Shown one piece after another: positions 9,901 to 19,181 of a DNA stretch of 22,935 nt. The notes below the pieces were generated by a model that was not told the DNA's origin, did not search any database, and was given only the letters and a program-made list of their open reading frames with translations. The DNA comes from Comamonas sp. lk (GTDB lineage Bacteria; Pseudomonadota; Gammaproteobacteria; Burkholderiales; Burkholderiaceae_C): NCBI GenBank assembly GCA_945898105.1, contig CAMDHL010000005.1, forward strand, positions 1-22,935. Direction: 5' to 3'. A program made the position numbers and the translations under genes. Every line of letters starts with the position of its first letter. The stretch's first letter is position 1.

Positions 9901-9961
9901 CCTGCGCAACTGAAGGCTTTTCTGCAATGACCAAAGTCTTGCCTGCAATATCGTTTTTCAT
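6959..9961 (-). CDS. topB: DNA topoisomerase III with C-terminal SWIB domain
   Basis: Type IA topoisomerase of 1000 residues that decatenates and relaxes DNA through a 5'-phosphotyrosine intermediate. The Toprim domain has E14 (IAEKPS) and DAGREGE (about 114-120). The active-site tyrosine is Y340 in TYPRTDS. DHFAIIPT (about 398-405) and EKGLGTPATRSSII (about 545-558) are conserved core motifs. Two cysteine clusters follow: C655/C658/C671/C681, and C767/C770/C787/C801. A lysine/alanine/proline-rich, H1-like linker (about 872-932) leads to a SWIB/MDM2-type domain (about 933-1000). E. coli TopB is about 650 residues, so the tail is a large extension. The frame is open to 10117, but homology places the start at the ATG at 9961, just before KTLVIAEKPS. 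No close Shine-Dalgarno is visible. It is divergent from the SET-domain gene. Confidence 0.95.
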   Translation of the reverse strand: MKNDIAGKTLVIAEKPSVAQDIVRALTSSAGKFEKHDEYFENDTYVVSSAVGHLVEIQAPEAYDVKRGKWSFAHLPVIPPHFDLKPVDKTKTRLNAVVKLAKRKDVAKLINACDAGREGELIFRLIEQYAGGAKPLGKPVSRLWLQSMTPQAIRDGFAHLRTNAQMQPLADAARCRSEADWLVGINGTRAMTAFNSRDGGFFLTTVGRVQTPTLSVVVEREEQIRKFISRDYFEIHAEFAAQAGSYAAKWFDPAHKKDAEDAEKKEDRLWSQAKAQAIADAVRGKPASVQEESKPSNKSSPGLFDLTTLQREANGRFGFSAKTTLALAQSLYERHKALTYPRTDSRHLPEDYLPTVNDTMAMIAKSSMGHLAPFARTAIAKNYIKPSKKVFDNSKVSDHFAIIPTLEAPTGLSDAEQKLYDFVVRRFIAVFYPAAEYQVTTRISTVELVAQSHQFKTTGRVLVEPGWLAIYGKEAAAEIDDAKDGDKGQNLVPVQPGEKVRTDSADAKGLKTRPPARYTEATLLGAMEGAGKTVEDEEFSEAMREKGLGTPATRSSIIEGLLNEKYMLREGRELIPTAKAFQLMTLLRGLGVEELSKAELTGEWEYKLALMEQGKMGREAFMAEIAAMTERMVKKAKEYDRDTIPGDYATLQSACPNCGGIVKENYRRYACSGKTGSEDGCGFSFGKTPAGRTFELAEVEQFLREKKIGPLDGFRSKAGWPFTSEIVLKFDEDTKNFKLEFDFGDDKAAQESGELADFSAQQPLGGCPKCGAQTGALVFEHGKNYVCDHAVPSLVQTVPSCDFKSGQIILQQPIAREQMSKLLTDGKTDLLDKFVSMRTRRAFKAMLAWDAEAGKVNFEFAPSKYPPRPGAVAKAAAARIRALATTPAAKAAAKKAAVAAKKVPAAKKTPAAKAVKAKAPRKPSSAAGKAPSAALAAVIGSEAVSRPEVVKKLWEYIKAQGLQDPKDKRTILADPKLQAVFGKPSINMFELAGIVGKHLG

Positions 9962-10055
9962 GTGACTACAATCCGTTTCCTCGCGCATGCACGGGCGCGC
10001 ACCCACACGGGCGCACACATGCGCGCCCATACGATCCACCATACCAAATTTTTTC

Positions 10056-10547
10056 GTGCCTCCAAAATCTGCCGCTTTGCCCTCCACGCGCCGACTTGCC
10101 GTGCGCACCTCGGGCATTCACGGCAAAGGCGTTTTTGCACTGCGCGATTTCGCAGAAGGCGAAACATTAATTGAGTACCTGGGTGAGGTGATTAGCTGGG
10201 ATGAAGCGCAAATACGCCACCCGCACGACCCGGCCAATCCGAACCACACGTTTTTCTTTCATATTGATGACACGCGTGTGATCGATGGTCTGCACCGCGG
10301 CAACGCAGCCAAGTGGATCAACCATTCTTGCGACGGCAACTGCGAAGCCGACGAGGTACGCGGCCGCATCTTTATCAAAGCGCTGCGCAACATCCAGGCC
10401 GGCGAAGAGCTGACCTATGACTACGGCTTGGTGACCGACGAGCCGCTGACCCGCAAGCTGAAGGCTGAGTACCCCTGTTGGTGCGGAAGCAAACATTGTC
10501 GGGGCACGATGCTGGCCCCCAAGCGCGCCGCCTGGCGCAAGCGCTGA
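10056..10547 (+). CDS. SET domain-containing protein (putative lysine methyltransferase)
   Basis: A compact SET protein of about 163 residues. SET-domain enzymes transfer methyl groups from S-adenosylmethionine to protein lysines. From the chosen start, the SET-N motif GIHGKGVFA is at about 20-28, the cofactor and lysine-channel motif NHSCDGNC at 89-96, and the catalytic ELTYDY at 118-123. A post-SET zinc motif CWCGSKHC at 141-148 would bind zinc with the cysteine of the NHSC motif. All key residues are present. Starts are uncertain: ATG at 9987 would add a low-complexity Arg/Pro/His stretch and leave only 25 bp to topB, so GTG at 10056 is preferred, though no clear Shine-Dalgarno supports either. 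The biotin ligase gene follows after 6 bp. The target is unknown; the neighbouring topoisomerase tail is a candidate. Confidence 0.88.
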   Translation: MPPKSAALPSTRRLAVRTSGIHGKGVFALRDFAEGETLIEYLGEVISWDEAQIRHPHDPANPNHTFFFHIDDTRVIDGLHRGNAAKWINHSCDGNCEADEVRGRIFIKALRNIQAGEELTYDYGLVTDEPLTRKLKAEYPCWCGSKHCRGTMLAPKRAAWRKR

Positions 10548-10553
10548 ACAGCC

Positions 10554-11363
10554 ATGGCAGGCGGCGCACGCGGTACGCAGGTCTTGCGCTGGCCTGCCGA
10601 AGCGGTCTGGGAGGCCGTGGCCCCGATGCTGCCGGGCTTTAGCATCGAGATCCTACCCACCCTGCCTTCGACCAATACCGCGCTCATGGAGCGTGCCCGT
10701 GCTGGGCGCGCAGAGCCCATAGCCCTGGTGGCAGAGCGACAAAGCGCGGGGCGAGGCCGCATGGGGCGCCAATGGCTGAGTGAGTCGCAGGATTCCGGCC
10801 CGATACCCCTGACGTTCTCCATTGGCCTGCCTTTGGTGCCGCAAGATTGGTCGGGCTTGTCACTGGCGGTGGGCTTGTCCGTGGCACAAAGTCTGCATCC
10901 GGCCATCCAGCTCAAGTGGCCTAATGACCTGTGGCTGCAAGAGCGAAAGCTCGGCGGCATCCTGATTGAGACGGCCAGCATGGGCCCGCTGCGTTACGCG
11001 GTGATCGGCATCGGTATCAATATCGGGCCGCGTGAAGCCGAGGGTTTGCGCACGCCACCGGCCTGGCTGCAAGAGTTACTTCCTGGTATCGATGCAGCGC
11101 AGGCTTTTGGTCTGATTGCGCCTGCGGTGGTGCAGGCCGTACTGGCTTTTGCCGAGCACGGCATGGGCCCCCTGCTCGGCGCCTACGATGCGCGTGATGC
11201 GCTGCGCGGGCGCGAAGTGCTATGCAGCGATGGCCTGAGCGGCATTGCGCGTGGTGTGGATGCGCAAGGCGCTTTGTTGTTGGGAACGACGCAAGGCGTG
11301 CAAAAAATTAGCAGCGCCGAAGTCAGTGTGCGCCCTGCCGCTGGCGCTCCGCCCGCCGCTTAG
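10554..11363 (+). CDS. birA: Biotin--[acetyl-CoA-carboxylase] ligase, monofunctional
   Basis: Activates biotin to biotinyl-5'-AMP and attaches it to a lysine of the biotin carboxyl carrier protein. The 269-residue protein begins directly with the catalytic domain. STNT (39-42), the biotinyl-AMP loop GRGRMGR (66-72), KWPNDLW (121-127) and KLGGIL (132-137) are present, and a small C-terminal SH3-like domain occupies about 215-262. The N-terminal winged helix of E. coli BirA is absent, so it should be a class I ligase unable to repress biotin genes. It starts 6 bp after the SET gene stop without its own clear Shine-Dalgarno, pointing to coupled translation. In many relatives a type III pantothenate kinase follows birA; here a terminator and the convergent gap gene follow. 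Confidence 0.94.
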   Translation: MAGGARGTQVLRWPAEAVWEAVAPMLPGFSIEILPTLPSTNTALMERARAGRAEPIALVAERQSAGRGRMGRQWLSESQDSGPIPLTFSIGLPLVPQDWSGLSLAVGLSVAQSLHPAIQLKWPNDLWLQERKLGGILIETASMGPLRYAVIGIGINIGPREAEGLRTPPAWLQELLPGIDAAQAFGLIAPAVVQAVLAFAEHGMGPLLGAYDARDALRGREVLCSDGLSGIARGVDAQGALLLGTTQGVQKISSAEVSVRPAAGAPPAA

Positions 11364-11413
11364 ACGGAGGCCCGCCCGCTGCCTAAGTGGGAAGCAGGGC
11401 GGGTTTTGCCCGT

Positions 11414-11414
<1 letters not shown>
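11363..11414. terminator. Bidirectional terminator between birA and gap
   Basis: The core stem pairs CCCGCCC (11371-11377) with GGGCGGG (11397-11403). An additional TGC/GCA pairing follows after a two-base bulge, and outer GACGG/CCGTC arms touch both stop codons. TTTT follows at 11404-11407 on the birA side. It sits exactly between two convergent genes, which fits shared termination. The U-run on the gap side is poor, so termination there may be weaker. Confidence 0.75.
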
Positions 11415-14523
<3,109 letters not shown>

Positions 14524-14582
14524 GGAAATACTCCGGGAGGGGCTGGGTGGGCGTTACGCCAAGTGCTGGCGCGAGAGGGCGC

Positions 14583-14611
14583 ATTTTAGCGGTGCAGACG
14601 TCTTGCGTTAG
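14583..14611 (-). promoter_or_regulatory. Candidate promoter for tkt-gap
   Basis: On the minus strand a TAAAAT hexamer (14588-14583) matches the -10 consensus at five of six positions. It sits about 60 bp before the transketolase ATG. Seventeen bases upstream is CTAACG (14611-14606), a poor -35 with three matches. The -10 and its placement are reasonable; the -35 is weak, so an activator or another start site is possible. Confidence 0.35.
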
Positions 14612-14656
14612 CTTGGGATGAGCCCCTGTCGGATGAGGCCCGCCAGCAGAGCATAT

Positions 14657-15052
14657 CTAGCGGCGTCTGCTCGCCGCGAGTTGGCATAAGTGCCGTATGG
14701 CCTCGCTTAAAACCTGCGGTGCCAGTGGTTTGGCTAATTGCATGTCTGCATTTTGGCCTTGGCTTCGTGACTCGTTTGTTTGCACGCGGGCAGACAAAAT
14801 CATTATGCCAATTGCCGGGAAGCTTGCGCGCATGCGCTTTGAGATGGCATAGCCATCTTCAATGGGAAGGTTGATATCCAAAATTAATGCGTCTGCCATT
14901 GCTTGCTCCAGGGCCTCATCCAGTGCGGCCCCATCGGCCACACCGCGCACTACATAGCCTTCGTCCATCAGATGTTCTGTCATCGCCTCGCGTACCGCCT
15001 CGTTGTCTTCGACGATGATGACCTGACCCGGTGGTATGTATGCAGTCCGCAT
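14657..15052 (-). CDS. Single-domain response regulator (receiver only)
   Basis: A 131-residue receiver domain with no output domain. The acidic pocket is E15/D16 (VEDNEAV), the phosphoacceptor D59 (LILDINLP), S87 replaces the usual threonine in MILSAR, and K108 (LAKPL) is present, so phosphorylation should be possible. The segment before KP (NADMQLAKP) departs from the common GADDYL form. The start ATG is three bases after the kinase stop codon, so the two are a cognate, coupled pair. Related proteins may carry a C-terminal winged helix; here the frame stops right after the receiver and its last helix. It could act by protein contact (CheY-like) or as a phosphate sink. It could also be a shortened regulator. 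No downstream partner is visible. Confidence 0.88.
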   Translation of the reverse strand: MRTAYIPPGQVIIVEDNEAVREAMTEHLMDEGYVVRGVADGAALDEALEQAMADALILDINLPIEDGYAISKRMRASFPAIGIMILSARVQTNESRSQGQNADMQLAKPLAPQVLSEAIRHLCQLAASRRR

Positions 15053-15055
15053 GGA

Positions 15056-17011
15056 TTAAGGCATGGCGTCTGCGCTGTCGTCCAGGGCTTGCGGCGAAGC
15101 TTCCCCCGTATGTGCTGGCAAGCTAAAGCAGAACATGATGCGGCTTGCTTCTAGCGTCATGGAAATTTTGCTGCCCAAGCGCTCCGCCAGTTTTTGCGAT
15201 AGCCACAGCCCCAGGCCGGTGCCCGAAACACTGCTCGCCCTTGGCGCGCGGTAATAGCGTTCAAATACCTTAGCTGGGTCCGGAAGGCCTGCCAGTCCCG
15301 CTTGGTTGATCACGGCAAACTGCAGCTGTGGCAAACCATCGCTTGTCTCCTGGCGGCCGACCTTAACGAGCACAGTCGTATCGGCTGGCGAGTACTTCAG
15401 TGCATTACTAACCAGGTTATTCAGAATGATCTGCAGGTAGGTAGCATCTGTGTTCAGTGTCAGAAGGGGGGTCGGTGATTCGTAGTGCAGTTGCAGCCGG
15501 TCATGCACCTTCCCGCTAATGTACGAGGCCTGTTCCACCACCTCCTGCAGTACGGCAGGAGCGTATACCAAAGCAGGACTGATTGCGATAGCACCGTCCT
15601 CGTAGCGCTCGGCCTCGCCGCAGTTGTCCAAAATGTGCACCATGCTGTTGACAGCGGCTTGCATCCGCGTTTCCCATACGCTTTTGCGCTCGCTGGAAAC
15701 TTCGGCCTGCGTTAGCGCCTTGGTGCCGAGCTGCACTAAAGTCAATGGCGTCTTGAGCTCATGCACCAGCATGGTTAGGTATTGCTGTTGAGCGAAATGG
15801 ATGCCGATTTGTTCGTGTAACTTGTGCGCGCTGGTAACGCGACGTCGGTTTGTGGCGGACTGCGCCCGATGCTGCCGCCACAGCAGCGTAAACATCAAGC
15901 ACACCGATAACACCGGCCAATTCAAAGCGCGGGCATCGGGTGTATACCAAGGCGTTAAATGTGGGAAAAACACGCTGCTTAGCGCCATCAGATTGAAGGC
16001 GAGTAAGACCACAAAAGCCGCCGTGAGTAGCAAATTCAAGGTTCCGCGGCGCCAGCTGGTATGCGCCATCCATTGCCGGGCGCTCTCCCATAGAAAAATA
16101 CCCAGTGCAACGAACATCAGAGCAAGCGCCAACATATTGAAGATGCCGCGCCGGGTTGCAAAGCATATAGCGACCATCAGCAAACTGCCTACCAGCAAGC
16201 GCGCTACCCACAGGCCTTGGCGCTGCTTGAATGCGCGCGTCGTCAACACCTGAGCGCATGCGTATATCGAAGTACAGGCCAAAGTGACGGTGATCGCAGC
16301 ATTGAGGCTGATAAAGCTGGCGGCATCCTGGTCGAACCAGGAGAGGAGAAGACCGCTTGATTGCAGCTGAAAGAGGGCGGCAATGACGGCTAGAGCTGCC
16401 AGCGTGCGGTAGTGCAGATTACCGGTAAACGCGCGCTGCGCAATCGAGATGAGCAAGAGCATCAGCGAAAAGCTCAGGTGTACTGCGGTAATGCACCAAT
16501 CGACAATAGCTTGGTGGGCGAGTTCACTTTGGTTGAGAACATCAAGCTCGAACCAGCGCAAACGCTCGCCGCGAATACTGACCCAAACTATCGCATCGTC
16601 GGACTTGGCGGTCCCACTGGGCAGAAGCAGTTTGCCGTCCCGAAAATCTTGCGCGCTCAATGCGGTCATGGCGCCAGGCGGACCGTTCTCGCCCGGGGCT
16701 TGAGCCACATCGGTGGCGGGCGCCAAACTTTGAACATAAACGGCTATATCCCCCACGCTGACCCGGCGTAAGGCCAAATAAAGCGCGTCCCCCTCGTTTT
16801 GGTGCACCCGCAGGCGCAGCCACAGAGTCCCAGTTTCATAGCCCCGACGGATCGTTGTTTGCGCGGGTGACCAAGCCGGGTCATCGGCAAGGGGTGGCGC
16901 AGCCTTATTGGTCGCGTCGTACCACTGCAGGCGCTCGGTCACTGCATTGGCATAGGCGCTGGCGGCGCTAAAAAGCAGCGCGCAAAGCAAGATGCGAATC
17001 AAAAAATTCAT
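15056..17011 (-). CDS. 7TMR-DISM sensor histidine kinase
   Basis: A 651-residue inner-membrane kinase. The signal peptide is about 1-22, and a periplasmic 7TMR-DISM extracellular domain of beta-rich, carbohydrate-binding-like fold (family knowledge) spans about 25-165. Seven membrane helices follow at about 170-192, 202-222, 233-256, 268-285, 288-308, 325-347 and 363-378. The H-box MLVHELKTPLTLVQLG holds H417. The ATPase domain has the N box NNLVSNALKYSP and the G2 box GTGLGLWLSQKLAE. The G1 region reads VINQAGLAGLPDP and lacks the usual DxGxG aspartate. I believe that is common in this subfamily, so activity is not excluded. No Shine-Dalgarno is apparent before the ATG. The ligand is unknown. 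The kinase is paired with the receiver-only regulator 3 bp downstream. Confidence 0.92.
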   Translation of the reverse strand: MNFLIRILLCALLFSAASAYANAVTERLQWYDATNKAAPPLADDPAWSPAQTTIRRGYETGTLWLRLRVHQNEGDALYLALRRVSVGDIAVYVQSLAPATDVAQAPGENGPPGAMTALSAQDFRDGKLLLPSGTAKSDDAIVWVSIRGERLRWFELDVLNQSELAHQAIVDWCITAVHLSFSLMLLLISIAQRAFTGNLHYRTLAALAVIAALFQLQSSGLLLSWFDQDAASFISLNAAITVTLACTSIYACAQVLTTRAFKQRQGLWVARLLVGSLLMVAICFATRRGIFNMLALALMFVALGIFLWESARQWMAHTSWRRGTLNLLLTAAFVVLLAFNLMALSSVFFPHLTPWYTPDARALNWPVLSVCLMFTLLWRQHRAQSATNRRRVTSAHKLHEQIGIHFAQQQYLTMLVHELKTPLTLVQLGTKALTQAEVSSERKSVWETRMQAAVNSMVHILDNCGEAERYEDGAIAISPALVYAPAVLQEVVEQASYISGKVHDRLQLHYESPTPLLTLNTDATYLQIILNNLVSNALKYSPADTTVLVKVGRQETSDGLPQLQFAVINQAGLAGLPDPAKVFERYYRAPRASSVSGTGLGLWLSQKLAERLGSKISMTLEASRIMFCFSLPAHTGEASPQALDDSADAMP

Positions 17012-17245
17012 CGTGAGCTAGGGGTGGCGCTGCTGTGAGGCGGTGAAGCGCGATTCCAACGTTTTTTTAGTTTATGCGGGCTGAATGCGCAGATAGCGGG
17101 GCTGACTGTAGCGCCATTTATCGTGCAGCGCTCGCCAGGCAAGGCTTTGCCTTGGATACGCTTGGTGCGCTAAAGGCGCTGGGCCGCAGGGCGCGGGCCA
17201 GAAAATAACTGCACAATGGATGGTTTAACGCCCTGCTTAGCCACC
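17012..17245. other. Divergent intergenic region, longest in the window
   Basis: This 234 bp stretch separates the minus-strand DISM kinase from the plus-strand oxidoreductase and must hold both promoters. No convincing -35/-10 pair is seen on either strand. On the kinase side, TAAACT within CATAAACTAAAAAAACG is a weak -10 candidate. A perfect inverted repeat, CAAGGC-TTT-GCCTTG, lies at 17140-17154 and could be an operator or a small hairpin. If the oxidoreductase starts at 17216 instead of 17246, the region ends 30 bp earlier. Confidence 0.5.
17140..17154. repeat. Inverted repeat upstream of the oxidoreductase
   Basis: Perfect six-base arms CAAGGC and GCCTTG surround TTT, about 90 bp before the oxidoreductase start. 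It is placed where an operator for the flavin oxidoreductase or the divergent kinase could sit. No T-run follows, so a terminator role is unlikely. Confidence 0.4.
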
Positions 17246-18367
17246 ATGAGTCTTTTGTTTTCTCCCTTTACGCTGACCGGCCCCGATGCCACACTGGTCT
17301 TGCCCAATCGCATTGTGGTTGCGCCGATGTGCCAATACGCTGCCGTGGACGGTCAGGCGACCGACTGGCACCTGATGCATTGGGGTAATTTGCTCAATAG
17401 CGGTGCGGCCATGTTCACGATCGAAGCGACGGCGGTCGTACCGGAGGGGCGTATCACCCCCGCCTGCCTGGGCCTCTGGGACGATGCGACAGAGGCGGCC
17501 TTGCGCGAGCGCTTACATCGCGCCCGCAAGTTGGCCCCGCAGACAGCGGTTTGCATTCAGTTGGCGCACGCCGGACGCAAAGCCTCTAGCGCGGTGCCTT
17601 GGGAGGGCGGGCAATTGCTGGGCGGCGCGCAAGGCGGCTGGCAAACTCTTGGCCCTTCTGCTTTGCCGCAATTGCCGCAAGAGGCGCCCCCACTGGAGAT
17701 GGACCGCGCCGCGATGGACCGGGTGCGCGATGCCTTTGTGCGCGCCGCCCAGCGCGCCCAGGCCATGGGTGTCGATGCTATCGAGCTGCATAGTGCGCAT
17801 GGTTATTTGATGCATGAATTTTTGTCACCGATTGCTAATCAACGTACCGATGCCTACGGCGGTAGCCTGGAAAATCGCATGCGTTTTCCCCTGGAAGTAT
17901 TTAGTGCGGTGCGCAAAGCGTATAGCGGCGTGTTGGGTGTTCGCCTTTCAGCCTCCGATTGGATCGAAGGCGGCTGGGACTGCGCGCAAAGTACGGTGCT
18001 GGTGCAGCAATTGCAGGCCCTGGGCTGCAGTTTTATTCATGTGTCTAGCGGTGGCGTTTCACCGCAACAAAAGATTGCGCTCGGGCCCAATTACCAAGTG
18101 GGCTTTGCCTCCGAAATTCGTAAGGCCGTCGGCATGCCTACGGTGGCCGTCGGTTTGATTACCGAAGCGCAGCAGGCCGAGGCGATTTTGCAAGCCGGTG
18201 ATGCTGACCTCATTGCTTTGGCACGCGCCTTTTTGTATCAGCCGCGTTGGGGCTGGCAGGCCGCTGCCGCCTTAGGTGGGCAGGTGCAAGCGCACCCAGC
18301 CTACTGGCGCTGCCTGCCGCGCGATGCACAGGCTGCCTTTGGCAAGGTGACGATTGGCGGACGCTGA
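17246..18367 (+). CDS. NADH:flavin oxidoreductase, Old Yellow Enzyme family (YqjM/XenA-like)
   Basis: FMN-dependent ene-reductase using NAD(P)H to reduce activated C=C bonds, nitro compounds or other electrophiles in the cytoplasm. From the chosen start it has 373 residues. The 'thermophilic-like' OYE signature includes C29 in APMCQY, which tunes the flavin. QLAHAGRKAS is at about 105-114, H182 and H185 in ELHSAHGYL bind the substrate oxyanion, and YGGSLENR is at about 204-211. FLYQPRWGW near the end is typical. An in-frame ATG at 17216 would add ten residues not expected for the family. MSLLFSPFTL at 17246 aligns with known starts, though neither has a clear Shine-Dalgarno. The gene end overlaps the nucleotidyltransferase by 14 bp. 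The physiological substrate is unknown. Confidence 0.9.
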   Translation: MSLLFSPFTLTGPDATLVLPNRIVVAPMCQYAAVDGQATDWHLMHWGNLLNSGAAMFTIEATAVVPEGRITPACLGLWDDATEAALRERLHRARKLAPQTAVCIQLAHAGRKASSAVPWEGGQLLGGAQGGWQTLGPSALPQLPQEAPPLEMDRAAMDRVRDAFVRAAQRAQAMGVDAIELHSAHGYLMHEFLSPIANQRTDAYGGSLENRMRFPLEVFSAVRKAYSGVLGVRLSASDWIEGGWDCAQSTVLVQQLQALGCSFIHVSSGGVSPQQKIALGPNYQVGFASEIRKAVGMPTVAVGLITEAQQAEAILQAGDADLIALARAFLYQPRWGWQAAAALGGQVQAHPAYWRCLPRDAQAAFGKVTIGGR

Positions 18368-19181
18368 GCACTTGCCAACACCGGTGCACGCCATGCTGTT
18401 GGCGGCCGGGCGCGGCGAGCGCATGCGTCCGCTGACTGACCACACCCCCAAACCTTTGTTGGAGGTTCGAGGCAAAGCCTTGGCCCAATGGCACCTCGAT
18501 GCTTTGGCCCGCGCAGGCGTAGCGCGTACTGTGATCAACACCGCGTGGCTGGATACGCAGTTTGAGCCGCGCTTTGGCAGCGTGCAGGGTCCCACCGATG
18601 GCCCGCACAGCGTGGCCATGCAATTGCGCTATTCGCACGAAGGCCGCGACTTTGGCCATGCCCTGGAAACGGCTGGCGGCATTGTTCGTGCGCTGCCTTC
18701 GCTGTGCGAAGACTTGGCCGGTGATGCCATTTTCTGGGTGCTCGCGGGCGACGTTTTTGCACCCGGCTTTAGCTTTGATCCACAGGCAGTGAAGGTTTTT
18801 GCCGCAAGCGGCATGCTGGCCCATCTTTGGCTGGTGCCCAACCCCGCCCATAACGCCAAGGGGGATTTCGGCCTTGCTTCGCTAACCAATTGCACAGTGC
18901 CTGCGTTGGCGACTAACCCCTCGCCAGAGCGGCCTGGGCCTAGCTATACCTACAGCACCATCGGCTTGTACCGCGCCAGCTTGTTTGCCATGCCATGGTG
19001 TCCGATCGCCGCTGGAAACCCCTCAGGCCTAAAAGCGCCATTGGCGCCACTCTTGCGCGCTGCGATAGCGCAGGGCCGAGTCAGCGCGAGCCTGTATACC
19101 GGCCTGTGGGCCGACGTGGGCACGCCCGAGCGCCTGGCAGAGCTCCATTCCTTTCCCGACACAGATATGAATCACGTATGA
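18354..19181 (+). CDS. murU: MurU-like nucleotidyltransferase
   Basis: Likely N-acetylmuramate-1-phosphate uridylyltransferase, making UDP-MurNAc in the fosfomycin-bypassing cell-wall recycling route. The 275-residue protein has the NTP-binding signature LAAGRGERMRPLT (16-28), TPKPLL (31-36), ETAGG (105-109), the metal aspartate in LAGDVF (D133) and GLWADVGTPERLAEL near the end. It is longer than Pseudomonas MurU (about 223), with inserted segments around 76-104. The start is TTG at 18354, with AAGGTG four bases upstream; a GTG at 18384 lacks such a site. It overlaps the oxidoreductase by 14 bp and pepP by 4 bp (ATGA). The usual partner kinase gene amgK is not adjacent. A general glucose-1-phosphate-type nucleotidyltransferase is the alternative. 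Confidence 0.82.
   Translation: MADAEHLPTPVHAMLLAAGRGERMRPLTDHTPKPLLEVRGKALAQWHLDALARAGVARTVINTAWLDTQFEPRFGSVQGPTDGPHSVAMQLRYSHEGRDFGHALETAGGIVRALPSLCEDLAGDAIFWVLAGDVFAPGFSFDPQAVKVFAASGMLAHLWLVPNPAHNAKGDFGLASLTNCTVPALATNPSPERPGPSYTYSTIGLYRASLFAMPWCPIAAGNPSGLKAPLAPLLRAAIAQGRVSASLYTGLWADVGTPERLAELHSFPDTDMNHV

Noticed and set aside
9962..10117. N-terminal extension of topoisomerase III to a start at 10117
   Set aside because: The extra 52 residues overlap the SET gene on the other strand and precede the conserved family N-terminus that begins right after the ATG at 9961.
18995..19177. Upstream extension of aminopeptidase P by 61 codons
   Set aside because: It overlaps the 3' part of murU, is Arg/Pro-rich, and the ATGA overlap at 19178 matches the family N-terminus.
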